A stretch of 64,000 nt of DNA from a marine gamma proteobacterium HTCC2080 (GTDB taxonomy: Bacteria; Pseudomonadota; Gammaproteobacteria; Pseudomonadales; Halieaceae), in NCBI GenBank assembly GCA_000169115.1, contig AAVV01000003.1, positions 186,001 through 250,000 of the forward strand. Reading direction: 5' to 3'. Below are positions 48,482 to 55,984 of this stretch, piece after piece (position 1 is the stretch's first letter; every line of letters begins with the position of its first letter). The translations under genes were made by a program, and so were the position numbers. The notes under the pieces are model-generated. The model saw only the letters and a program-made list of their open reading frames with translations. It searched no databases and was not told the DNA's origin.

Positions 48482-48797
48482 GAGTCGCCGGTTGGCAACG
48501 ATAAACCCTTCCTTACGCTTTGTCAGGTCTCGATGTTCACGCGGTAGGTGAGGCCCGCATTAGCTTGAAAGGTGGTTACGTGGACCCACACCTCAGTCAA
48601 TCCAATTCTCTAATAGCGCAAGAGTTCGCAAGTAGGGCCTTGCACTGTAACCTGAACTACCGCGATTCATGCTGCAAACTGGAGTTGTCGAAGCAGCGTT
48701 AAGTGGGCGTATTTATTGACATTCTTAGTCCCAAATTTATGGGCACTCTTAGTGTCAAAAGCTGTACAATCGCGATTTTTTAGCCGGAGAAAGCCCC
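48482..48797. other. rfbA / glycosyltransferase divergent intergenic region
   Basis: About 316 bp with no convincing gene. Near its right end are a direct repeat TCTTAGTnnCAAA (48723-48735 and 48747-48759), a TTGACA (48716-48721) mirrored by TGTCAA (48753-48758), and a TACAAT -10-like box at 48765-48770. The layout suggests the regulated promoter of the GT4 operon. Confidence 0.4.
48765..48770 (+). promoter_or_regulatory. putative -10 box of the GT4 operon promoter
   Basis: TACAAT, with no recognisable -35 at the right distance but with the paired TCTTAGTnnCAAA repeats upstream, so possibly activator-dependent. Transcription from about 48777 would give a 21-nt leader with GGAG ending just before an ATT codon at 48798. 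Confidence 0.35.
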
Positions 48798-48857
48798 ATT
48801 AACGCCTCTGCTCAAAATGTCGGACAGGACCTCTCCATCGCCACCGATGCTGAGCCT

Positions 48858-50159
48858 TTGTCCTCAAGTCCGCTGAGAATAGCGTTGCTGGGTTATCGTT
48901 CGGCACCATTCTCTGGCGGGCAGGGGGTTTACCTCAAATATTTAAGCCGTGCGCTGGTGAAACTTGGACACACAGTTACTGTGATCTCGGGTCCGCCCTA
49001 TCCTGACCTCGATGTTGAAGTACAGCTGAAAAAGCTACCCAGCCTAGATTTGTATGCCCATGGCCTAAAGTCGGCCAGCATTGGTCAGTTATTTAAGGAT
49101 CCTTTGGCGCGGACTGAATGGTTGAGCAAATTAACCGGTGGCTTTATAGAGCCCTGGACCTTTGGTGAGCGGGCCCGGGGTTGGTTGTTGGCACATGCTG
49201 ACGAGTTCGATGTTGTTCACGACAATCAGACGCTGTCAGACGGGATATTGGATATTCAGAAAGCGGGTATCCCGCTGGTCACTACGATTCATCATCCGAT
49301 TACCCGGGATCGTAAATTAGCGTTGGCCGCAGAGCCGCGCTGGACGCGTCGGTTGATGATTCGACGCTGGCACGATTTTCTGACGATGCAAACGGCTGTT
49401 GCCCGTCAGTTAAATTACATCGTGACCGTTTCACAGGCGTCTCGCACCGATATTATCGCCGATTTTGGCGTTGATCCCGCTACAATCGCGGTGATGTACA
49501 ACGGCGTCGAGGCTGACTTATTTAGACCTATGCCACATATCGAACGAAAGCCTGCACAAATTATGGCAACGGCGTCGGCTGATACGCCGCACAAGGGGCT
49601 ACAAGTTTTATTGCGTGCTGCTGCCATCCTTCGAAAAGAAGGTCGGGAGCTTAATTTGGTATTGGTAGGCAAGCCCCGAGTGGGGGGTGCGACAGAGCAG
49701 CTGGTATCTCAGCTGAATTTAGAAGCGCACATTCGTTGGGTGAGCGGTGTAGATCACGCGACGATTGTTGAGTTATATGCCGAAAGTACGTTGGCGGTTG
49801 TACCTTCCCTTTATGAAGGTTTTGGCTTGCCAGCTGTTGAGGCTATGGCCTGCGGCATTCCTCTTATTGTGAGTGACGGCGGGGCCTTGCCCGAAGTGGC
49901 TGGAGAGGGTGGCGTGGTGGTCCCTGCAGGAGACTCTGAGGCGCTTGCAACTGCCATCAAAGCTTTACTGGATGATCCGGGAGCTAGAGTGGCGTTGGGG
50001 GAGCTCGCTCGTGAACGTGGTGTAAACGAGTTTAGCTGGGATGTCTGTGCGGCTCGATTGGTGCGCTACTATCGAGGGGCTATGGCAGGGCAGTCAGGGG
50101 CTAATTTTTTGCAACCTGCTCAACCTCTACCCGTGCAGGGGGATGTTCTCCAGTGCTAA
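48858..50159 (+). CDS. GT4-family glycosyltransferase
   Basis: GT-B fold retaining glycosyltransferase (433 aa from the TTG at 48858). The N-terminal acceptor domain shows RIALLGYRSAPFSGGQGVYLKYLSRALVKLGH; the donor domain carries ATASADTPHKGL and the E-x7-E signature in SLYEGFGLPAVEAMACGIPL. The start is doubtful: TTG 48858 has no SD, while an in-frame ATT at 48798 has GGAG 8 nt upstream and would add 20 residues. It overlaps the downstream methyltransferase (GTG inside its 3' end). The acceptor is unknown; the nearby dTDP-rhamnose genes make rhamnose one possible donor sugar. Confidence 0.92.
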   Translation: MSSSPLRIALLGYRSAPFSGGQGVYLKYLSRALVKLGHTVTVISGPPYPDLDVEVQLKKLPSLDLYAHGLKSASIGQLFKDPLARTEWLSKLTGGFIEPWTFGERARGWLLAHADEFDVVHDNQTLSDGILDIQKAGIPLVTTIHHPITRDRKLALAAEPRWTRRLMIRRWHDFLTMQTAVARQLNYIVTVSQASRTDIIADFGVDPATIAVMYNGVEADLFRPMPHIERKPAQIMATASADTPHKGLQVLLRAAAILRKEGRELNLVLVGKPRVGGATEQLVSQLNLEAHIRWVSGVDHATIVELYAESTLAVVPSLYEGFGLPAVEAMACGIPLIVSDGGALPEVAGEGGVVVPAGDSEALATAIKALLDDPGARVALGELARERGVNEFSWDVCAARLVRYYRGAMAGQSGANFLQPAQPLPVQGDVLQC

Positions 50160-50869
50160 CCGTAGACTTTCAAAGCCTTGCCTTAGGTTCGGGGCAGACG
50201 CTTTTGGATGTCGGCTGTGGTGAGGGTCGGCATACCTTAGCCGCTTATTTAAAGTCCGGGGTGACGGCGGTGGGCGTTGACTTGGGTTTAGCTGATTTGG
50301 AGACAGCTCGTGGCCGCATTGCCGATATGGAGGCCTACAATCCTCAAGGAGAAATAGAGTTTCTTCAGGGTGATGCGACCGCCTTACCGTTTCCCGACAA
50401 CCACTTCGATCATGTAATTTGCAGTGAAGTGCTTGAGCATATTCCCAACTTTATCGCCGTGATTGGTGAGTTAAATCGCGTGTTAAAGCCCGGGGGAAAT
50501 TTGTGTGTGAGTGTTCCTAGGGCTTGGCCAGAGCGATTTTGCTGGTGGCTGAGTAAGGATTATTACAATACACCCGGTGGTCATATTCGTATTTTTAATG
50601 CGGGCTTTCTGCGACAAGAAATTCACCGTCATGGCCTCAACTGCTATCGCCAGCATGGCGCTCACGCCTTACACGTGCCTTACTGGTGGCTTCGCTGCCT
50701 GCTATGGCGTGAGGGCGAGGAGCAGCCTTGGGTCGCGGCGTATCACCGCTTTTTGGTTTGGGACCTCATGGAGCAGCCAGCTTTAACACGATGGATAGAC
50801 AAGCTCTGTAATCCCTGGATGGGGAAAAGTGTTGTGATGTATTTCAACAAGCCTCGAGGTGTCAATTAG
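50153..50869 (+). CDS. class I SAM-dependent methyltransferase
   Basis: Methyltransferase_11-type Rossmann protein (238 aa). The SAM-binding motif is LLDVGCGEGRHTLAAYLKSG, motif II includes VGVDLGLADLE, and QGDATALPFPDNHFDHVICSEVLEHIPN is the typical post-II block. The GTG start lies within the end of the GT4 gene (7-bp overlap), and its stop shares a base with the next gene. It is embedded between a glycosyltransferase and a toroid protein, so it probably methylates the same glycan or lipid product; the substrate is unknown. Confidence 0.9.
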   Translation: MLTVDFQSLALGSGQTLLDVGCGEGRHTLAAYLKSGVTAVGVDLGLADLETARGRIADMEAYNPQGEIEFLQGDATALPFPDNHFDHVICSEVLEHIPNFIAVIGELNRVLKPGGNLCVSVPRAWPERFCWWLSKDYYNTPGGHIRIFNAGFLRQEIHRHGLNCYRQHGAHALHVPYWWLRCLLWREGEEQPWVAAYHRFLVWDLMEQPALTRWIDKLCNPWMGKSVVMYFNKPRGVN

Positions 50870-51936
50870 TGAGTGGCCTGTACTTGAGCCGTGGCCTGTA
50901 TCCCCGTGAGTTTTTAAAACCTACGGTCGATTTTCTGCTGCGCACCCAGCGCCCTTGGGGGGAGATTCCCTGGTTTGAGGGAGGGCATTCTGATCCCTGG
51001 GATCACACCGAAGCGGCCATGGGGCTGTCGATTGCCGGAGAGTTCACAGCGGCTGAGCGCGCTTATCGCTGGCTTGCGGACACGCAGTTGGATGATGGCA
51101 GTTGGTGGCGCAGTTACCGCGAGGGTGAGCCTGACAATCCCGATCGTCGGGAATCCAACTATGTGGCTTATGTTGCCACGGGCGTTTGGCACCATTATCT
51201 CATCACTGGTGACATGGCGTTTTTGCAAGAGTTTTTCCCCGTTGTCGATGCCGCTATGGATTTTGTACTAAAACTGCAGGGTGCGGCCGGGGAGATCGAC
51301 TGGGCTGTCGACGCGAATGGGGCTCCTATGGGCGACGCTCTGGTCACGGGTTGCAGCTCTATTTACAAAAGCCTTGAATGTGCGGGACATATTGCCGCAA
51401 CCCTTGGCGTGCAGCGCAATGAATGGATCGAAGCTCGGGCGGCCTTAGGCGTTGCTCTGCGCTCCCGCCCCGATCGCTTCGATAGAACTTGGGCTTCTAA
51501 ATCGCGTTATGCCATGGATTGGTTTTATCCAATCATTACGGGCTGGGTGCAGGGGCCGACTGCAATTGAACGCCTTGATGCGCGCTGGAACGAATTTGTT
51601 GAGACCGGTATGGGTTGCCGCTGCGAAACCCAAGAACCTTGGGTAACCGTTGCCGAATCTTGCGAGCTGACCCTAGCGCTATTGGCTGCGGGTGATCGTA
51701 ATCGTGCGGCAGAGCTATTTTCTTGGCTGACCCAGTGGCGCGATGGCGACGGTGCCTGGTGGACGGGGTATCAATTTGTCGAGAAGGTGTTGTGGCCCGA
51801 TGAGAAGCCTACATGGACTGCCGGCGCTATTATGCTCGCTGCCGATGCACTGACCGACCACACACCGGCCGCCACCCTGTTTCTCGAAGTGTGTGAACCC
51901 CCCCAACCACTGTCGGTCAGCGCTGCTCGAGATTAA
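50869..51936 (+). CDS. alpha/alpha-toroid protein (prenyltransferase/squalene-cyclase-like fold)
   Basis: 355-aa soluble protein rich in Trp and helical hairpins. Repeating blocks such as FLLRTQRPWGEIPWFEGG, WLADTQLDDGSWWRSY and WLTQWRDGDGAWWTGYQ resemble the QW-like repeats of terpenoid cyclase / prenyltransferase alpha-alpha barrels, but the DxDD and DxDTAE catalytic motifs of squalene cyclases are not seen. GTG start, sharing one base with the methyltransferase stop. An alternative reading is a six-hairpin glycosidase-like or glycan-binding protein. Its function is unknown and context is the only clue. Confidence 0.75.
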   Translation: MSGLYLSRGLYPREFLKPTVDFLLRTQRPWGEIPWFEGGHSDPWDHTEAAMGLSIAGEFTAAERAYRWLADTQLDDGSWWRSYREGEPDNPDRRESNYVAYVATGVWHHYLITGDMAFLQEFFPVVDAAMDFVLKLQGAAGEIDWAVDANGAPMGDALVTGCSSIYKSLECAGHIAATLGVQRNEWIEARAALGVALRSRPDRFDRTWASKSRYAMDWFYPIITGWVQGPTAIERLDARWNEFVETGMGCRCETQEPWVTVAESCELTLALLAAGDRNRAAELFSWLTQWRDGDGAWWTGYQFVEKVLWPDEKPTWTAGAIMLAADALTDHTPAATLFLEVCEPPQPLSVSAARD

Positions 51937-51937
51937 G

Positions 51938-52627
51938 TTAGGCGAGTCGACGCAGCGCTCTCAGTGAGTCAACAGCATCACAGGCTTCGTAAAGCCCAGA
52001 ATCAATGGCGAGGCGCCAAATAGTGAAAGGCGCCTGCCCGCCTGTGCTGGCGTCGGGAAATACATCGTGGATGGCCAGAATGCCCCCGGGTAGCACCCGA
52101 TGGCCTACGCTGCGCCAGTCGGTTAATGCGGCCTCAAGACTATGGCCACCGTCAATAAAGACCATGCCGAGCGTGTGCGGCAAGATGGCATTTGCCTGTT
52201 GGGTGCCGGCCACAATCGGAATGACGGTATCCTCAACCCCAGCTTGAGCAATGTTACGACGGAACTCGCGCAGGGTATCAACACGACCTTCACCATCCAC
52301 AAGGTCAGCATCGAAAAACATTTCACCTGGTTGGTGCTCTTCTGAGCCGCGATGGTGATCAAGCGCAAGCACGACGGTGCCGGCTAATTTAGCGCCTTGT
52401 GCCAGCCAAATTGTGGAGCGCCCGCACCAACTGCCTATTTCTAGGACAGGCCCGAGGTTTCCAGCCTCGCAAGCCAGGGCAGATAATAATTCGCCCTCGT
52501 CATCGGTGAGAAAGCCTCGGACATTAGTCCCGGGGGGGGTGGCCATGAGTCGCTCCAAATCGCGCTTAATTTGCGCCCAGTATACTGGAGGGCGAGGGGT
52601 TATCTGTGAGGCACTTGCATGAAGCAC
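51938..52627 (-). CDS. class I SAM-dependent methyltransferase (Methyltransf_24-like)
   Basis: Second methyltransferase of the region (229 aa), convergent with the toroid gene (1 bp between them). The SAM motif is PVLEIGSWCGRSTIWLAQGA, followed by VLALDHHRGSEEH and the acidic FIDGGHSLEAALTDWRSVG block typical of Methyltransf_24 / cephalosporin-hydroxylase-like O-methyltransferases. The start is GTG 52627; a shorter start is possible. It lies downstream of tolC on the same strand after 312 bp. A link to the GT4 operon is inferred from adjacency only. Confidence 0.87.
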   Translation of the reverse strand: MLHASASQITPRPPVYWAQIKRDLERLMATPPGTNVRGFLTDDEGELLSALACEAGNLGPVLEIGSWCGRSTIWLAQGAKLAGTVVLALDHHRGSEEHQPGEMFFDADLVDGEGRVDTLREFRRNIAQAGVEDTVIPIVAGTQQANAILPHTLGMVFIDGGHSLEAALTDWRSVGHRVLPGGILAIHDVFPDASTGGQAPFTIWRLAIDSGLYEACDAVDSLRALRRLA

Positions 52628-52939
52628 CTGCTGGCGGGCGGGTGTGGTTTGGTGTACCTGTTAATGAGGCGTTGGCTGGGTGGCTTTAAAACGACGACCG
52701 CAACCTTTGCTAAGACTTCCGCTACCACGTTTGTTACGCATTCAAGGTTTTGTAGACGTCATTACAAGGTCGATTTGAGTGCCGTTGTGTTGGAGGTCAC
52801 CATGGCGATTGTTACCGTGCATCTTGTTTTTGCTGACAGAAATTGTGCTGTTGAACCCCCTGATATGCTCAGCAGTGATGGCGCGGGGGCTCAATAAAAC
52901 CAAGAGAGCGAGGGCTAGCGTCAATCCTGATCTGGTTAA
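52628..52939. other. tolC / methyltransferase intergenic region
   Basis: 312 bp with no supported gene. A 60-codon minus-strand frame (52742-52924) opens with a hydrophobic signal-like N-terminus but has a TTG start with no spaced SD. No intrinsic terminator with a U-tract is evident after tolC. Confidence 0.4.
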
Positions 52940-54412
52940 TCAGGGCGTCGTGCCGCCGGGCTCACTTTCAGTGCCCGCGGCAGATGCTGGCGGGGGTGGA
53001 ATTAGGGCTGCATCGAGTCGCGCGACATCGTCGGGTGATAGCGTACCCGAGTTTTCTTTGAGCCTGAGCAGGTTCACGACATAGTCGTAGCGTGCGTTGG
53101 CGTAGTCTCGTAACGAGGTGTAAAGCAGGTTTTGTGCGTTCAGCACGTCAACAATGTTTCGCGTTCCCACGTCATAGCCGGCTTCAGTAGCATCGAGTGC
53201 GCTTTGCGCCGAGCGAATCGACTGCTTACGAGCTCTGACGCGGGCGGCATCAGATTTCACAGTCATGTGCAGCGAGCGTGCGTTAGTGATCGTCGTGCGC
53301 TCAAGGTTTACGCGGCTTTCTTTCGCAGCAATATGTTGTTGAGCCGATTGTCGCCGCTGGGCATGCAGGCGCCCACCCTGAAAAATGGGCACGTTTAAGC
53401 GAACTTCCCACACTTCACGGGTATCTTGGGAGTCGGGTTGTATTTGGAATAATTGTCGCGGCTCAGAGATCTGGCTTCCATCGGTGTCTGTGTCCGAGTA
53501 TTGATAACTCGCCGTGACGGTCGGAGCATGCCCCATAGCGCTCGCTTTGGCCCCCTGCCTCGCTGACTCTTCGGCGTAGCGTGCTGCTGCTAGATCGTAG
53601 TTATTATCCAAGGCAAACTTTACCCACGCTGCACGATCCGCAGGCGCCGGGGGCTGTGCCTCAAAGTCTTCACTGAGACGGAAAAGGTCGCCGTGTGTTT
53701 GGCCGGTCAAAATAGACAGTCGCTCCTTGGCCACCGCGACATTGTTTTCTTCAACAATGCGCTGAACCTCCGCTAAATCTCGCGCCGCTTCAGCTTCGTA
53801 GACGTCAGTGATGGCAATGAGGCCAACTTCAAAACGTTGCTGGGTTTGTTCCAGTTGTCGTGAGAAAGCGCGTTCAGCGGCTGAGGCAGCTGCTAAATTA
53901 TCTTGAGCTCGCAGGACGGACAAGTAAGCATCGACGGTGCGTACAATCAAATTTTGCGTTGCGGCAGCAAATTCCGCCTCGGCTTGTTTGCTGAACTCCT
54001 GGCCTGACTGCAAGTTGTACCAGGCAGAGAGATCAAACAGGGGCTGAGCCAGAGCGACATTCCAGCCCTCGGTTTCGGTGTCTCGTTTGTTAAAGCCATC
54101 GGCGATGATGGGAACGGTTTGGCCAGTACTGGGATCGCCCTCGAAGCCTACGATTTGTGGGCTTACTGTCTCATTTACACTGCCAGAGATACTGTACCCT
54201 GCGCTTACTTGGGGTAGGAGTGCTGACAAGGCCAGATTTTCTGTTTCCAAATTGGCAAGGTATTGGGCTTCCTGCGCGCGCAGCTGAGCATCGTTTTGCA
54301 GCGCCAGTTCATAAATATCGAGTAACGTGTCGCTGTAGCTCTGTGAGCTTATGGGCATTAAGACCGCCACGGCGAGCCCCAGCAGGGTGCGGCGGATAAA
54401 CAGGGGTGTCAT
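52940..54412 (-). CDS. tolC: TolC-family outer membrane efflux channel
   Basis: Outer membrane factor (490 aa) that forms the trimeric exit duct for RND/ABC exporters and type I secretion. A signal peptide precedes TLLDIYELALQNDAQLRAQEAQYLANLE, the start of the first of two structural repeats; the second starts near LAAARYAEESARQGAKASAMG. Long heptad-rich helices and the conserved VGTRNIVDVLNAQNLLY loop are present. It is divergent from yqiB-cpdA-parE, as in E. coli. No export pump genes are adjacent, so it is a stand-alone TolC. Confidence 0.95.
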   Translation of the reverse strand: MTPLFIRRTLLGLAVAVLMPISSQSYSDTLLDIYELALQNDAQLRAQEAQYLANLETENLALSALLPQVSAGYSISGSVNETVSPQIVGFEGDPSTGQTVPIIADGFNKRDTETEGWNVALAQPLFDLSAWYNLQSGQEFSKQAEAEFAAATQNLIVRTVDAYLSVLRAQDNLAAASAAERAFSRQLEQTQQRFEVGLIAITDVYEAEAARDLAEVQRIVEENNVAVAKERLSILTGQTHGDLFRLSEDFEAQPPAPADRAAWVKFALDNNYDLAAARYAEESARQGAKASAMGHAPTVTASYQYSDTDTDGSQISEPRQLFQIQPDSQDTREVWEVRLNVPIFQGGRLHAQRRQSAQQHIAAKESRVNLERTTITNARSLHMTVKSDAARVRARKQSIRSAQSALDATEAGYDVGTRNIVDVLNAQNLLYTSLRDYANARYDYVVNLLRLKENSGTLSPDDVARLDAALIPPPPASAAGTESEPGGTTP

Positions 54413-54551
54413 GGAAACTCCTTAAGTGAGCGCGGTTTCGCGGGCAATAGTCTAACACTCGACGCAGCCCGGTGAAGGTGAACTTTTAACCTGATACGAC
54501 AGATCCAAAACAGTCCGTCGTTGTTTCTATCCTGCGCTGGGCCTCAGCTAT

Positions 54552-54560
54552 TGCTACACT
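54552..54560 (+). promoter_or_regulatory. putative extended -10 promoter of yqiB-cpdA
   Basis: TGCTACACT matches the extended -10 pattern TGnTAnnnT. Initiation about 7 bp downstream would fall at or near the first ATG (54567), which favours the later ATG at 54597, preceded by AAGGA. Confidence 0.4.
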
Positions 54561-54566
54561 CCGACT

Positions 54567-55055
54567 ATGGCTAAAGAGAATCCTATGAAGGAACAAATGG
54601 GTCGTACCCGAAACAGGCGGTCGCGTTACAGCGTAGACATTGGCGATTTGCACAGTTTGTGCGAAACCAACTATCTACGTTTGCTGCGCGTTTTTCCGGG
54701 TTATGAAACGAATAACTCTGTTGAGATCACAGCGGATCACTTAACCTTAGTGTTTGATGTTGTTGAGCGCACCCGCTACACCACGCTGTTCCGTGTAACT
54801 CAGCGGGGTCAGCAGAGCTTACCGGCAATGAATTTAGATCTTAGGCTCTACCACGATGCCAGCATGGCTGAAATTGTAGCCTTTCAGCGCCATCGACACC
54901 TCGAGGGTCGTTACGATTACCCCAATCCCAACATGTACCAACGGGATGAAAAAATTCAGCAGAATCGATACCTCGCCGAAATACTCGAGCTCTGTTTAGC
55001 TGAGGGCCGACTAACGACTGATTTCACTTCATGGATGCCTTCTGGCCATGAGTAG
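54567..55055 (+). CDS. yqiB: DUF1249 family protein (YqiB)
   Basis: Cytoplasmic protein of 162 aa (152 aa if the ATG at 54597, which has AAGGA 4 nt upstream, is the start). It contains the DUF1249 domain: LCETNYLRLLRVFPGYETNNSVEI, then LRLYHDASMAEIVAFQRHR and YPNPNMYQRDEKIQQNRYLAEIL. Function unknown, but it is constantly linked with cpdA and parE in gammaproteobacteria. It overlaps cpdA by 8 bp. Its usual neighbour nudF is absent on its upstream side. Confidence 0.92.
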   Translation: MAKENPMKEQMGRTRNRRSRYSVDIGDLHSLCETNYLRLLRVFPGYETNNSVEITADHLTLVFDVVERTRYTTLFRVTQRGQQSLPAMNLDLRLYHDASMAEIVAFQRHRHLEGRYDYPNPNMYQRDEKIQQNRYLAEILELCLAEGRLTTDFTSWMPSGHE

Positions 55056-55875
55056 TGCTTTACGTGGTAATTACACCCTTAATAACGGTGATACCCTCAC
55101 GCTCGTTCAGGTCACCGATGCCCATCTTATGGGCGTTCGCGGTGGCCGATTACTCAACGTCGATACCGATGATTCTCTGGCTGCTGTTCTTGAGCTGGTC
55201 GAGGCTCGCCCGGAGCCACCCGATGCACTGTTGATTACCGGTGATATCGCCGGAGATGGCGCAGGTGACGCCTATCAGCGCTTCGCACAGGCACTGGAGG
55301 CCATTCCCGCTCCAAGTTTTTGGTTGCCCGGTAACCACGATGACTGCGATGAGTCAGTGGTAGATCGCGAGCGCTTTATCCGAACCGTTACAAACCCCCA
55401 TTGGCTGGTTGTGATGCTGGATTCTCAGCAAACCGATGAAGTGGGGGGGTATCTTGCAGCAAATGAGCTCGACGCACTCTCTCAGGCTGTCGACAGGGCT
55501 AATCAGGAGGGGAAGCACCTGCTTGTGGCCTTGCATCATCCCTTACAACCAGTGGGTTGTGATTGGTTAGACCCCCAGCGCGTCGCTAACAGTTCGGCAT
55601 TTGAGCTTGAGGTGCAGCGCTGTCGAAATCAGGTGGTGGTCATAGCGGGGCATGTTCATCAAGAAAGTGACCAGGTGAGTGGCAACATTCGCTACCTCAC
55701 GACACCATCCACGTGCATTCAATTTGCGCCTAATCAGGTAAATTTTAAGGTAGGCGACCAGGCACCCGGATACCGTTGGTTGCGATTAGCACCCTCGGGT
55801 GAGATTGAGACTGGTGTCGAACGGGTCACCGACCGGGAGTTTCCGGTAGATCTAGACTCGGGCGGCTATCTTTAA
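55048..55875 (+). CDS. cpdA: 3',5'-cyclic-AMP phosphodiesterase
   Basis: Calcineurin-fold metallophosphoesterase (275 aa) that hydrolyses cAMP and so tunes CRP activity. The full dimetal motif set is present: VTDAHLMG, TGDIAGDG, LPGNHDDCDE, ALHHP and AGHVHQES. The YRWLRLAPSG C-terminus is CpdA-like. It lies between yqiB (overlapping) and parE (109 bp), with the usual intervening yqiA missing. Confidence 0.95.
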   Translation: MSSALRGNYTLNNGDTLTLVQVTDAHLMGVRGGRLLNVDTDDSLAAVLELVEARPEPPDALLITGDIAGDGAGDAYQRFAQALEAIPAPSFWLPGNHDDCDESVVDRERFIRTVTNPHWLVVMLDSQQTDEVGGYLAANELDALSQAVDRANQEGKHLLVALHHPLQPVGCDWLDPQRVANSSAFELEVQRCRNQVVVIAGHVHQESDQVSGNIRYLTTPSTCIQFAPNQVNFKVGDQAPGYRWLRLAPSGEIETGVERVTDREFPVDLDSGGYL

Positions 55876-55920
55876 GCTTAAAATACGCGGCGGGATGGGC
55901 TCAGTGCCTGTTTCGGCTGA

Positions 55921-55935
55921 TTCATGAGTCATGAA
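55921..55935. promoter_or_regulatory. 15-bp palindrome upstream of parE
   Basis: TTCATGA-G-TCATGAA, a perfect inverted repeat with one central base, 50 bp upstream of the parE ATG and 3 bp before a TTGACC -35-like hexamer (55939-55944). It looks like an operator for a dimeric regulator; I do not recognise a known consensus. Confidence 0.45.
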
Positions 55936-55984
55936 AAATTGACCAAACAATAGTCTGATACCGACAGAGAATGACAAAACGCCA

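Noticed and set aside
48520-48702. 60-codon plus-strand frame between rfbA and the GT4 gene
   Set aside because: No SD, no domain and poor composition; more likely promoter DNA.
52742-52924. Minus-strand 60-codon frame after tolC with signal-peptide-like start
   Set aside because: TTG start with AGGA directly abutting it, no family resemblance, C-terminal part of random composition.
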